Below are positions 53,101-63,775 of a stretch of 64,000 nucleotides of DNA, piece by piece. The notes beneath the pieces are model-generated. The model made no database searches, had not been told where the DNA came from, and saw nothing but the letters and a program-made list of their open reading frames with translations. Source of the stretch: Seminavis robusta (lineage: Eukaryota > Bacillariophyta > Bacillariophyceae > Naviculales > Naviculaceae); assembly GCA_903772945.1 (NCBI GenBank), contig CAICTM010000122.1:1-64000 (forward strand). Direction: 5' to 3'. A program made the position numbers and the translations under genes. Numbering within the stretch: position 1 is the stretch's first letter; the number at the start of each line of letters is the position of its first letter.

Positions 53101-53691
53101 CTATTTCATTTTGGAGGAAAGATCTTCTTCGAAACGTCCTCGCTTACGCGATCGCTCTTCAGTGGACAGGAAACCAGTGGCCTTCGCATTGTTGAAGTTT
53201 GGGTACACCAACCAAATACGTTGAACAACACAAGATGGCAATGGGGATGCAACTTCAAACTGGAAGATGTTTATTGCGTACCAGAAATAGCAGCACCAGC
53301 GCTTGTGAGACTGTGTCAGGCCTTTGAAGTCATGACTGCACACTCTCCCATTCGTTTTCTTCAAGATGTATTTCTTCAAAGAATGGAGGAAATCATTCTT
53401 ATCCACCAAGCTGAGCGGGGCTTCATTCACACCACACGTCAAGAGACCATGTTCCTCAACGCAGTCACACTTTTTGGGCTTGTCGTCAACTTCATCCTCC
53501 GAATGATAATCTTCAACTGGCTCATCATCAACACAAAGGTAGGCATGATTCATTGCGTCAGTGACAAGCTTCTTGATGCTGGGGACCACAACAAAAGATG
53601 CATTATGAAACTCATCCCTGTCTGCTCTTGCCACCATCTCACTTGCTGCCTTTTTCCTTACCCCTCCTACCCCCTCAAACTTCTTTACCAA
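53101..53691 (-). CDS. Antisense accessory ORF inside the Mutator-like element
   Basis: The 196-residue frame converges on the transposase. It has a basic start (MVKKFEGVGGVRKKAASEM), an acidic centre (DDEPVEDYHSEDEVDD), a Cys/His cluster (KKCDCVEEHGLLTC; GRVCSHDFKG; KRWCCYFW) and a Lys/Arg-rich end (STEERSRKRGRFEEDL). It lies within the element's ends. It could be an element-encoded DNA-binding helper or a captured host fragment; no family is recognised. Unlike the transposase it is not broken. Confidence 0.5.
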   Translation of the reverse strand: MVKKFEGVGGVRKKAASEMVARADRDEFHNASFVVVPSIKKLVTDAMNHAYLCVDDEPVEDYHSEDEVDDKPKKCDCVEEHGLLTCGVNEAPLSLVDKNDFLHSLKKYILKKTNGRVCSHDFKGLTQSHKRWCCYFWYAINIFQFEVASPLPSCVVQRIWLVYPNFNNAKATGFLSTEERSRKRGRFEEDLSSKMK

Positions 53692-54304
53692 CCCCAGCTC
53701 TCTTCAACAAAGAGCTCGTGATTTGTGGTGAATCATGGCTCCGACCTCAGTGTACAAATCCTTAGATAGCTAACAGGCGTCGCACCCTCTCAGGAGGCCA
53801 GTGTGGCCGGTGAGCAGACTTGACTGTGGGAAATACCCGAGCCTTAGCTCGTGGGTAGTCCTCAAGCACATCTCGTCTGAATCCGTTATTAGACGTTCAG
53901 TTTTTTTTTTCACTTGCTGCCTCAGGACAAAGAACCATAAAATTCTCATATGGGTCAGGCTTGAACTTGGTCATGAAAACGATTTCTTTATTGTCCTTGC
54001 AATGGCAAACATCCTTCGTACGGAGCCTGGTCCGCCTGATGTCACCTTCCTTCACGACATTTCCCACACGTATAAAGAACCAGCACCTCTCTACCCCGAC
54101 GCAAGTTAACAGCCATGGCTATTGCGAACGCACACATCCACTGCACGGGTCTCTACGTGATCGGTGGAAGGAACGGCAGCGGCAGCCATATAACTGCTTT
54201 GGATCATGGTCGGTTGATAAAAAAAGCTCGATAAAAGGAAGAATAACACGAGATATTTCCGGGTTCCTACCGACTGACGTGCAGACCTGGTGGTACCTCC
54301 TTAA

Positions 54305-55203
54305 GCACTAGCTAAGCACTAGAGGTATCTGCTTCTAGCTAGCTAGCTAATAGGGTTATCTGCTTCTACACTGAAACCTTTCTGCCGAGGTTACACAGCT
54401 CCGCTGGCTTAAAAATCAGATTCTAATCGCGTCGCTTCCAAGCGATTTCAGCCTGAGTGCCCGTGTTCTAAACTACGTACATGTACGTATCTACATGAAT
54501 CATACGGTTGCTACCGAACTGGAGAGCATCTAGACTACTGGTACTATTTAAAATAGTACAGTACTGTACATGTAGATCTAGCTAGAGACTACCCTCGGAA
54601 GATTTTCGCTGTTCACTGTCATCTGGACGTCTCACAAGCTTTTTGCCGGGATCCTAACAAAGACATGGTTTGGTGGAGAGCCCACTGAGTAGTAGCCACT
54701 CGTGCAGCCATGCAGCCAGCAGTCGTCTGATGTGCAAGGGGAGCGAAAGGGGGGCGCGATTTGGTCTTCTTCGGCAATGGCGACAGCGAGGGTTGACGCT
54801 TCGGTATCAAAGGTGCAAACAGGTTGACTTTTCTCTAACTTTTCGGGTTCGCTCCCGTCCACACGTCCACACGTCCACATCACACATCAGCCAAGAAAGT
54901 CAAAACTTCTTGTTCTATGCACTCTATTGCTGTTGTCAAACTCATCCATGTTGGTCCAAACGCCAAATCCAAACCCAAAGATTCATCATACATCGCTACT
55001 AATCTCACTTGACGCATCAGTTTCTATTTGATTGAATTCTCATCACCGTTCGTCAAGCACGGTCGCCATACTGGTACCACTGGAACGCCTGTTCTCGAAC
55101 CTTCGTTTCTTAGAGCGAACGCCCATCTTGTAATCCCAGCTCACCTGGCTTCAATCTGGATCGAACGATCTTTTTGGGCCTTCAGAATCTCAATCGAATG
55201 ATT
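54305..55203. other. Intergenic
   Basis: It begins with the resumed TATCTGCTTCTAGCTAG repeat (54318-54368). No gene is recognised in the rest. Confidence 0.4.
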
Positions 55204-56076
55204 AAGTCAGCGGGAGCTGCGATACCTCGGCAGAAAGACAGATAGAAGAAGGATGATCATGTTCGAGATTGCACCCATCTTTCAAGCCAGCCCTGGCGAG
55301 AACACCCGACTACGTCGTGTGTTGCCGCCCGGTATCATTCATTCCCTCAGTGCAACCTTCTTTATTAAGCTAGCCCTGGCGACAACACCCGACTACGTCG
55401 TGTGTTGCCGCCCGCTACTCTATAATTTACCAGCTGCCATTCCCTTATTGTAACTCTAACCTTTACAGCTCCTGCTGGCTTATTGTGCTGTTGTGCTGAT
55501 TGCACTAACCTTGAATATTAATGATTTATTCCTACCCCTAACTTGTATTGAACCATCAATGTTCAGTTTTGTTGGCTTATGACTATCTCTATCCTTATTC
55601 TTTGGCTTCACCGGAATAGGAAATAGGAAATAGCATTTAAGTCAGCGGGAGCTGCGATACCTCGGCAGAAAGACAGATAGAAGAAGGAGGATCATATTCG
55701 AGATTGCACCCATCTTTCAAGCTAGCCCTGGCGACAACACCCGACTACGTCGTGTGTTGCCGCCCGGTATCATTCATTCCCTCATTGCAACCTTCTTTTT
55801 ATTAAGCTAGCCCTGGCGATCGTCGTGTGTTGCCGCCCGCTACTCTATAATTTACCAGCTGCCATTCCCTTATTGTAACTCTAACCTTTACAGCTCCTGC
55901 TGGCTTATTGTGCTGTTGTGCTGATTGCACTAACCTTAAATATTAATGATTTATTCCTACCCCTAACTTGTATTGAACCATCAATGTTCAGTTTTGTTGG
56001 CTTATGGCTATCTCTATCCTTATACTTTGGCTTCACCGGAATAGGAAATAGGAAATAGGAAATAGGAAATAGCATT
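55204..56076. repeat. 435-bp tandem duplication with internal hairpins
   Basis: Unit 1 (55204-55638) and unit 2 (55639-56076) start AAGTCAGCGGGAGCTGCGAT. Within each unit a segment with CAACACCCGAC-TAC-GTCGTGTGTTG (10 of 11 bp stem) occurs twice about 90 bp apart; the second occurrence in unit 2 has lost about 14 bases. Units end in an ATAGGAA microsatellite that is longer in unit 2. AAG at 56077 could begin a third unit cut off by the adjacent fold-back element. Confidence 0.85.
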
Positions 56077-56081
56077 AAGAC

Positions 56082-56428
56082 CATTCAATACCGGGGTCAC
56101 CCATAGCACAAAACCCAAATGGTTGGCATCGAGTATCGCCGGCCGACCTGAGTCCAGTGAGTCAAATGCGATTTGGGCGATTGGGTTGAGTATGCTCCAA
56201 CGCAAATCGGCACTGTTTGGGTAGCCTCAACTGCCGACCCAAACCCATTTGACTCATTGGACTCAAATTTACTTAAGGAGAAGAATTGCCACATCATCAA
56301 TGACATCATTCTAACATCACAATACGAGCGTTGAGGTTCTCTTTCGCGAGCAAGCATAGCCTTGCTGCGAGTATGTCAAGCCACCCACCATTTGGGTTTT
56401 GTGCTATGGGTGACCCCGGTATTGAATG
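56082..56428. mobile_element. Fold-back MITE with 42-bp perfect ends
   Basis: CATTCAATACCGGGGTCACC at the left (arm 56082-56123) is perfectly inverted at the right (56387-56428). A second inner pair, GAGTCCAGTGAGTCAAATG near 56150 and CATTTGACTCATTGGACTC near 56248, matches at 18 of 19. No coding capacity. A clear target duplication was not found. Confidence 0.85.
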
Positions 56429-56431
56429 CTC

Positions 56432-56507
56432 TAAAGGGGTTGAGAACTCAGGCAGTTTACCTGCCGAGGTAAAGGGGTTGAGAACTCAGGCAGTTTACCT
56501 GCCGAGG
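56432..56507. repeat. 38-bp tandem repeat, 2 units
   Basis: Two exact units start TAAAGGGGTTGAGAACTCAG and each contains GGCAG-TTTAC-CTGCC, a small hairpin. They lie between the MITE and the mucin-like gene. Confidence 0.85.
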
Positions 56508-56666
56508 TCAATCCAAGTCTCAGCCAAGGTGCTGCTTCTCAATTCTATCCAACACCAACACCGCTTTAGAAACACAATACATGTAAACCCAGCTTCACCC
56601 AACTCTGGACTATTCCAAGGAAAAGAAATCCATTGATTGGTACCCTATAGAGACTCCCTTGGTGAC

Positions 56667-57152
56667 ATGAGATTAGGTACAATCCTGCTTCCCTTCTTTC
56701 TGCTCGTTTTGGTGGATGCAACATCAGTGGTGGAATCTTTTTTCGATCGAGGGTTGCAATCTTCTTCCAATGGCACAGAAGAAGAAGGAGGCATGATGAT
56801 GTTGGGTTCCAACATGCACGACGCCACACTGCCACCGGAAAGCAACACCACTGATGCTCCCGCAGAACCGGAATCGCCTGGATTCACCATTGACGTCTCT
56901 GAAACAGGACCTCCTTTGGATACTTCAGCGACTCTTGCCACGGACCCCCCTGCTCCCGAGGCCACTGACGCCCCACAAGCAAGTCCTTCGGCTACCGATG
57001 CTCCCGTAGAGTCCCCGTCTCCACAAGTCGACGCAGAAGAACCAACACCAAGCCCCGACTCAGGCACGACAGCAGTGCTGTCCACAACCGGACGTTACTA
57101 CGCGACAAAAATGGTCTTGTTCCTGGTTTTGGTTGGTTCTTTCTGTTTTTAA
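56667..57152 (+). CDS. Secreted mucin-like protein with GPI-type tail
   Basis: The start at 56667 gives a signal peptide MRLGTILLPFFLLVLVDA. The 161-residue protein then has a Pro/Thr/Ser/Ala-rich body with repeated TDAPxxSPS-type words (ATDAPQASPSATDAPVESPS) and N-glycosylation sites (SNGTEEE, ESNTTD). It ends with a hydrophobic tail, MVLFLVLVGSFCF, preceded by a small-residue region. The composition suggests an O-glycosylated wall or surface protein. The C-terminal plan (TDAP repeats, SPDSG, hydrophobic end) resembles that of the Kazal-like protein at 58887, pointing to a shared surface-anchor module. Confidence 0.7.
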   Translation: MRLGTILLPFFLLVLVDATSVVESFFDRGLQSSSNGTEEEGGMMMLGSNMHDATLPPESNTTDAPAEPESPGFTIDVSETGPPLDTSATLATDPPAPEATDAPQASPSATDAPVESPSPQVDAEEPTPSPDSGTTAVLSTTGRYYATKMVLFLVLVGSFCF

Positions 57153-57649
57153 TTGTGTAATGTTTGGGCTTTTCGAAAAGAGTCGGATGAAACTGATCAC
57201 GCTGATTTTGTTGTTGTTGGAAAGGGGTGAGCAAGCTACTGGAAGGAGCAGATATTTGGTGTTACTACGTCGTCAATAGAATTTTGCTTTGAATGCTGCA
57301 GCAGATGCCCGCGGGTGGCCCAACGAATATCCATGGTAGTGGGGAGGGGCGTCCTTTTTGCTTCTCCCGGTCCGTGAAGGAGACACATTAGAGTGTTGAG
57401 AGTTCAACGTACTTTGACGCCTTGGTGATGCAGACATTTTGAGGGTCCTAAACTTCTAAAAGGCCGGGCTACCGGAACTAAAGACCAACACGTAGAAATT
57501 TCTATTACTAGCTTTGTGCTCTTTCGTAGGATTGCTAATTGGCGCCCACAAGGGCCTCACCGACCACATCCAATGTACTGGTACCGGGAAGCGCGCCACA
57601 ACCAACCAAACACTTGTGTCGACAAAGGAGACGGTCAAACGAGACTTTT
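57153..57649. other. Intergenic between convergent genes
   Basis: No gene is recognised. Confidence 0.4.
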
Positions 57650-57925
57650 CTAATCTTTGCTTTCGGTGATAGTCGTATCGTCCTCGCCTTCCTCGTCGTC
57701 GTCACTGTCCTCGTCGCTGTCCTCGTCGCTGGCACTGCTACTGTCACTGCTGCCATTACCACCAACTTTAACTTTGAATGGAAGGCCATTCATCAATGGT
57801 CTTCTCAGATCAACATGTTGCTTCTTCTTTGCCGCCGAGTTTGCAGCTTCATGTTCAGCATGGACAGTTGAAACCATGGCGAGGACCATGACGGCCAGTA
57901 GGGTCAAAGCTAGGATTCTGTTCAT
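57650..57925 (-). CDS. Small secreted acidic Ser/Asp-rich protein
   Basis: The start at 57925 gives MNRILALTLLAVMVLAMVST ending VHA, a clear signal peptide; the longer open frame to 58150 is leader. The 91-residue precursor has a short basic part (KKKQHVDLRRPLMNG) and an acidic C-terminal half of Ser, Asp and Glu (SSDSSSASDEDSDEDSDDDE). Dense SxD/E sites look like substrates for secretory-pathway casein kinases. Phosphorylated acidic peptides of this sort occur in biomineral matrices, so a wall or silica-associated role is possible but unproven. Confidence 0.65.
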   Translation of the reverse strand: MNRILALTLLAVMVLAMVSTVHAEHEAANSAAKKKQHVDLRRPLMNGLPFKVKVGGNGSSDSSSASDEDSDEDSDDDEEGEDDTTITESKD

Positions 57926-58886
57926 GATGTATGTTTCCGTTGGTGCGGGTTGGTAGCTAGCTGTTGTTGGCAAGCTGCAAAGGGACAGTTTGTGAGCCGT
58001 GAGGAACCTAACAACTAGATTTGCAACAATCGGAGAAGCAACCGGCGTTGTTTTGCCAGATGCATCGCGGTAGCTACATAGGGGAGGTGGGGTGTACAGC
58101 TCTACTAGTTCCGGTACCGGTACAGTCGTACCAGTTCCTAGGTGAGACACAGTTCGATTTCCCAGGTCTAAATGAGGGGATCGCTTGCGTGCGGGATGGT
58201 TTCACCAGATGATAGAGAAGAGTAACCATGCACCAATCTTTTCTTGGATCTTGCAAGACACTGCATGAGAACTCCTCCGGCAAATCCATGTTGTTCAGGA
58301 GCCTTGTGGCCAACCAGATGAAGTCAAGTCTGTGAGGTAGAAGTAAATACATTGATAGTGAAAAGTGGGTTTAGAGTTTAGAGTAGGGAGGTTATCTAGC
58401 TACGGAAGCCAGCGAGAGCCAGGCTTTGGCCTTTTAATGTTCTTGCACAGCCAGCTCCTTTCTTGCTAGCTTGCTGTAGGTTGCTTACCGTGTTGTTTGA
58501 CAAGTGGCAAGCAGTCGGCAACGACCAGGTGGTTTTAATTCATTCTCACTTTCGTGCTCTCTCAAGTACGTAGTGGTAGTGAGGTCTGAGTTCGATAAAC
58601 TCCATTTCTGCTCTCGAGCTGTTCAGCAAAGCATCCAAGCATCAAAGCTGAATCCCGGTAGTGCTGACGACCAGCACACCAACTAAGTTCCGTGCTCCTG
58701 CATGATCCCACACACAGTACAATTGTCGACTAGCAAGAAGCAGCCTTCCCACCCATCATCAGCACACAAAAATCAGTTGCCTAAATGTATAGTAGTCTCC
58801 AATTTAGTATTCTCAAGTTAAACACTCCCAAATTCATCAAATTCACAAACAAACGAATCGAATCAATAATCACACTTCTTGTCTTC
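57926..58886. other. Intergenic with dispersed repeat copy
   Basis: A copy of the GTAGGGAGGTTATCTAG...CGGAAGCCAGC repeat is at 58367-58430. No gene is recognised. Confidence 0.4.
58367..58430. repeat. Dispersed repeat, GTAGGGA...CGGAAGCCAGC family
   Basis: This is the longest of the four copies seen in the window. It shares GAGCCAGGCTT-type sequence beyond the core with the copy at 31541. Confidence 0.6.
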
Positions 58887-60572
58887 TCAGACCATGGGAT
58901 AGTAGGCCACAAAAGCAAACAGCATGCCCATTTTTGCAGCCAACCGAACTGCAGCACCTGAATCAGGAGCAGGTGCGGGGGCGCTGTCGCCCGCAGGAGC
59001 ATCAGTGGCAGGAGCATCACCAGCGGGTTCTGTTGCATTGGTCACTGGGTCACTTTCGCCCAATCCAAGCGTCTCTGTTTCATTGCTGGCATCCGTCGCA
59101 GTGGCGCCATCCGGAATTGGCTCAAAGGTTGTGGATCGACTGACGGTTGCCACCAGGGGTTCAACGCAAAAACCGGCGTATGGACTGGGATTGTATCCAG
59201 CAGCTTCCGCAAGACAAGCATTGGAATAGACACACGATGCTGACGCATACACAGATTCATCAAAGCAAATGTGTGGTTGATATTCCAGTGTGCAGATTAC
59301 ATTGGGATCAGAAGCAGGACAAGAAGCGGGAGTACACTCAGCGGAAACCCATCCAGCCCGATTGGCAAAACACAAGGACAGATAAGGGCATAGGTATGGA
59401 CCACACAAGACCTCTTCCACCTCAAAGTCACTGCATGTATCAGCTGTGGCATCTGAGACAGGACAGTTGGCGCTCCGACACTGAAGGTTATTGAAACCAA
59501 CTGCTTGTGCCAAACAAGGATTGGTATAAAAGCAGTCCACACCGTCGCCAGAGTCGCATAGGACCTCATTGACCTCAGTGGTACACACAGTCCCGGAGTC
59601 GGGTGCCGGACAACTTGCTGGGGGTGTAGGATCATTCCGGGACACACATCCAGTGGCTCCAGCCGCGTTGGCAATGCATGAATTATCGTAGGAACATCCA
59701 TTGTCGCAATCTTGAGGATCATATTCTCGAGTGCACATAGAAGTGGCAGGTGGTTGAGGACAGTTGGCACCGATACAACTAAGTTCGTCTTGGCCCGCTG
59801 CCACAGCAAGACACATGTTGGAATAATAGCACCCCAAGGGGTAGCAAACGACAGGGTTCTCATCGGTAGTGCAGACCGTGTCAGGGTCGGGCAAATCGCA
59901 GCTGACCGACTGACAAACAGCGGGATCCCTGATGTCGTGTCCTGAAGTTGTCACAGCTGCATCGGCTTCACAATAGTTGGTGTAGTAACATTCGTCTAGA
60001 CAGCGGATTGGATTAAAGTCAAAGTCACATGTGATGCTGCCAGGGAATGTGGGACAAGCATTGACGTTGTTTCCCGGGATATTGACTTGCCGGACACAAT
60101 CTCCAGATTCTAGATCTTGACCCGATGCTGTGGCAAGACATCCATTGGAATATTGACAAAGGCCCGTTCCGTCCACGAGGCAGATATATGGGTCGAACTC
60201 CAAGGTACACGCCACACTGTCAGATGGGGCAGGACAGTTGGCCGCATAGCAGGCGGTGGGAGGAAAGCCAGCAGCCTCAGCTTGGCAATAGCTGTCATAC
60301 TGACAAGGCAAGTCACCGCAAGTCACAGGATTGCTCTCCGTAGCACATGCAATATTTGGGTTTGGATCGGTACATGCGGCAGGGTAGCAGCGAGAAGGAG
60401 TGTACCCACCAGCATTCGCCAAACACATGTTGTCAAATTCCTCTGCACCCAAGCCACATTTGACAGGGTCACCTTCGGGGGCGCAAGCTACAACTTGAAG
60501 GTCACGTTCATCAGTGGCCACTGTGTTGCCAATGGCAGAGAGCAAGGTAATCGCTACAACAGCAACCCTCAT
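58887..60572 (-). CDS. Secreted Kazal-like repeat protein with GPI-type tail
   Basis: The start at 60572 gives signal peptide MRVAVVAITLLSAIGNTVAT; the 81 preceding open codons are leader. Of 561 residues, about 460 form nine six-Cys repeats of the pattern C-T-x-E-x-x-P-x-x-C, C-x-Y-S/T-N-x-C-x-A-x-A-A-G, x-C (for example VCTTDENPVVCYPLGCYYSN). This is the N-terminal half of the Kazal/follistatin motif. Kazal modules often inhibit serine proteases; here spacing is irregular, so inhibition is unproven. A Pro/Thr/Ala linker (TEPAGDAPATDAPAGDSAPA) leads to a hydrophobic end (MGMLFAFVAYYPMV) fitting GPI attachment. A paralog starts divergently at 63776. Confidence 0.75.
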   Translation of the reverse strand: MRVAVVAITLLSAIGNTVATDERDLQVVACAPEGDPVKCGLGAEEFDNMCLANAGGYTPSRCYPAACTDPNPNIACATESNPVTCGDLPCQYDSYCQAEAAGFPPTACYAANCPAPSDSVACTLEFDPYICLVDGTGLCQYSNGCLATASGQDLESGDCVRQVNIPGNNVNACPTFPGSITCDFDFNPIRCLDECYYTNYCEADAAVTTSGHDIRDPAVCQSVSCDLPDPDTVCTTDENPVVCYPLGCYYSNMCLAVAAGQDELSCIGANCPQPPATSMCTREYDPQDCDNGCSYDNSCIANAAGATGCVSRNDPTPPASCPAPDSGTVCTTEVNEVLCDSGDGVDCFYTNPCLAQAVGFNNLQCRSANCPVSDATADTCSDFEVEEVLCGPYLCPYLSLCFANRAGWVSAECTPASCPASDPNVICTLEYQPHICFDESVYASASCVYSNACLAEAAGYNPSPYAGFCVEPLVATVSRSTTFEPIPDGATATDASNETETLGLGESDPVTNATEPAGDAPATDAPAGDSAPAPAPDSGAAVRLAAKMGMLFAFVAYYPMV

Positions 60573-63500
60573 GGCAATGTTTCTATGAGAAGAGATACGA
60601 GATTTGTGGTGTCCAGAAGTCCAGAATGAATGAGGCCCGTCTTGGATCTTTTTTTGAGAAAACCAGCACGAGCGATGACTCAACGGCCAAGGTGCGTTCA
60701 GGATGTTTCCAGAAGGTTCTTGTTTTGCAAAGTGTGGGGAGGTTGAGGATCCCCCCACCGGTCCTGCCACCTTTGCTATCACCTCCCACGTTTCCAACAG
60801 TTTTGGGGATGACACCGTACTTCAAGTTGGGCAAGACTATGCTGGAGGCATGTATCACAGGACAAGCTCCAAAAGCAAGTGCATCTGGCTACAGTCGGTA
60901 CCATCGAGCGGCTGAGGTCAGGGCCAGCTAGCTGAATCGATCGAGAAGGAGGGAGGAATGGATGAATGGATACCATGACCTCTTGGTGCTTGTGGCTTTG
61001 GTAGATACTGTGCAGTACGAAGCCGGAGAAGATATGCTCTTTGACAAATGAATCTGCCTAAACATGAAATGAAATAGTTCGATGGGCACTGTTGAGACCA
61101 TCTGAAAGACTTGCCCTCATCATGAACAAGACAGTGGTACTCTTCATCCCGAACAAACTAGCGTACTCCTTCTAATCTGAACCCACAATAAACAGAGGTC
61201 GGGGTGGGGCAAGTCTCATGGCCTCGTAAATGTATCTTTCTCGGCTTTCGGCAGGTCAGTTTCGTCTCAACAAGGAAGGCGCGTCGCTCGAAACTCTGGA
61301 CCGATCTCTCCATAGTGCTGGGCAAGCTGGTCTAGCGGAGTCTCGTGCGGTCCAGCTTCCCTATCCCCGAAGATTTTGCATGCCCTTTTCAATCATTTCC
61401 TTGGGATTAAAAACTTCTTTCGGTGTTGATGCAATGAAAGAATCATGACAGACTGTGTAAAATGTCTCTCCGGCCAACTGTGCCAGTGTGCCAGTGTTGG
61501 CCAGTGGCCAGGATGTCACAGCGGCTGCCACGAGTCAGCTTGCAGGTTGGCAAGAGCTGACAAGCAGAAAAGAGGAGGGAATCGCAAGGTTGGCAATGGA
61601 TATCCGTTTGCAACAAAGCATCACCACGAAAAGGAGCTCCTCAACCAACATGTTGGATCCAATGTACAAGCCATAAAGGAAGCATTTATTTGTTCGGGCA
61701 CACCGTCCAATAGCAGTTGATGGGATTGACACAACGATCTGGGTCTAAGCAACACTACAGGTCTCCTTGTCCGAATTTCCCCTTGGTCTGTATATGTTGC
61801 TCCATGCAATGGTTTCCAACAACGTGATTCCCGACCACACCCCCGACGCAACAAAGATCGTGTACAATGAATTTTTGGAGGAGTACGTCGAGTTTGAAAA
61901 ACACAAACAGCGACGCAGCGATAGAGTGTGGGGAGGGCACACCGGCGTGCTCAAGAAGACGATTGAGTACACCTACCTTGGCGTCGGCGCTGCTTTCGTT
62001 CTTTGTATGCGTTTGATGTCACTCAAGCCTGCCTGTGACGTTGATTCTTTTTGGTTCCATCTGCACCATCAATACTGTCGTACAATAATTGAACGACGAG
62101 TTTGAGCAGTCCTCCACCGAGGTTGCGAATCTGGTTCGGGACCGTGACAAAGACGCGGCACGGCATATGCTTCAAACGGGCCATGTCATCACAGCTCGGG
62201 TACAAGAGAAGTACGTCTTGGCTGAACCCTCTGTTGGTGGATGTGCCGCCGCGTTGTTCCCTGGATTCCTTCGGCGGCGATCGAGGTTGAGAAGGAAACC
62301 TGCTTGTCCCCAACAGACCATCGCACCTATGTTTGCAAATTCGTGATGGGAATGATTCAATGGGATGTGCCCCTGACAGCATCAGAATATTACCAGGTAT
62401 AGTATACTTGAAAGCAATGTAGCTCTTGCTTATAAGTAATCACCACCTTTGCGTGTGCTTGGACATTTGGATGGAGCAGGAACTGTGACATGAAGTCACC
62501 ATGGCAGTCTTTCAGAAAAAGGGTCATACAGGTACCAGGTACACGAAGGTTTCGCTGGATCCAAGCAACTCGAAGATGTAAATGGTAATCTTTGTCTGGC
62601 ATCGCATGATATTCTGGTTGTGCTTTGGCTACCTGTTTCCCTTGCTTCAACCCCGAAAACTTGATGGGGTATGCAGTACGGTCTGAAGCTTCATGAACCT
62701 GCCCTACTAGCTAGTATTTGGTTTGCTCCCCTGCGAAGACCTTGCCCTCTCGTCTGGTCCTAGAGCTAGCGTGCACTGGTCGCTGGGTGAACACATACAT
62801 CGGTACTGTACGAATAACGCACTGGCTTATGCAGGGATTTGTTTCCAAAATCCGTGGAAAATTCAAATTGTTCACTTTTTGTCCGAATACATGTAAAATC
62901 CTTCTGGTCTGGGTGTGAACACACGCCCAACAACCCAACAAGCTTTTAGTAAGAGCGGATCTTTGGGGTCAAACCCACATACAGTACAGAAATCTCGTAG
63001 ACTCCAGTACGAGGTCTATTATTAATACGTCAAACTGAAGTTGAGAATCATTCAGGACTTAATGACATAGCTGTCGAGCACGCTTTTCGGCGCTCCTTTT
63101 AAGATAATTAAGTCATCCGGCTCCAGCACATTTTAAGGCTGCATGGCGCTTAGATCCAGATGGCCTTGGGAGCCATAAATAAATTGAGAGCGCGCGTTCC
63201 TCTACTCCTAAGTACAGAAGCTTTCTGGAAGGATCTTAACCGTTGGGTCATCGCTCGTGGTCTTCTCCGAAGAGTTTCCGAAGCCAAAGAAAGATCCTGA
63301 CATCCTGACACCTGACACCCTTCATTTGGTTGGAGTTGCGGGAATACCTATTTTCCCGGTTTGGTCAGGCTTCAATTTCTTTCTTTTGAAAGAATGACTT
63401 TTTTAAAAATGGAAGATTGACTGAAAATGAAAGAATGACTGAGTGTGGAAGAATGACACAACCTGGAAGGGTCTACATAGTTTTGCGTATAAATCAGTAC

Positions 63501-63775
63501 CACTTGACGGAATCTGGAAGAAGGACATAATCTGGAAGAATGGTGGAATTACAAAGCATGCCTCAAAGTGGCAGTTTGACCAAAAAGGAGGTGCTTCAGA
63601 AGCCCATTCCCCGCAACTCCGTTCGTCTCCAACCACCAACAACAGTGCCGCCATTTAGTAATCCTGCCAGGTGCAGTAGAGGTCGCAGTAACAACCACAA
63701 CACCAAACTAACTGAATATCATACCATAGCAAAACCATCTTATTTACTGCATTCCTCTCACCAGAAAAAGATACC
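60573..63775. other. Spacer between divergent Kazal-like paralogs
   Basis: At 3.2 kb it is long for this window. Short frames at 61488-61676, 61767-62105 and 62089-62346 (plus) have ordinary amino-acid composition (for example ATSQLAGWQELTSRKEEGIA; NEFLEEYVEFEKHKQRRSDR) and could be decayed exons of an unknown gene, but no domain is recognised. From about 63380 to 63545 a GGAAGAATGAC-like word recurs irregularly. Confidence 0.4.

Larger units (their letters stand above)
50329..54304. mobile_element. Mutator-like transposon with 16-bp perfect ends
   Basis: TTAAGGAGGTACCACC at 50329-50344 is exactly inverted at 54289-54304. Bases around the ends (TAAGCGCAAG before the left end; TAAGCACTAG overlapping the right end) agree at 8 of 10 positions and may be a decayed target duplication. 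The element interrupts a (GATCTGCTTCTAGCTAG)n repeat, copies of which flank both sides. Inside are a frameshifted transposase (plus strand) and an antisense second ORF. The length is 3,976 bp. Confidence 0.75.

Noticed and set aside
61445-62346. Possible decayed multi-exon gene
   Set aside because: Three short frames have reasonable composition, but no splice model joined them and no domain could be recognised; described only in the spacer entry.
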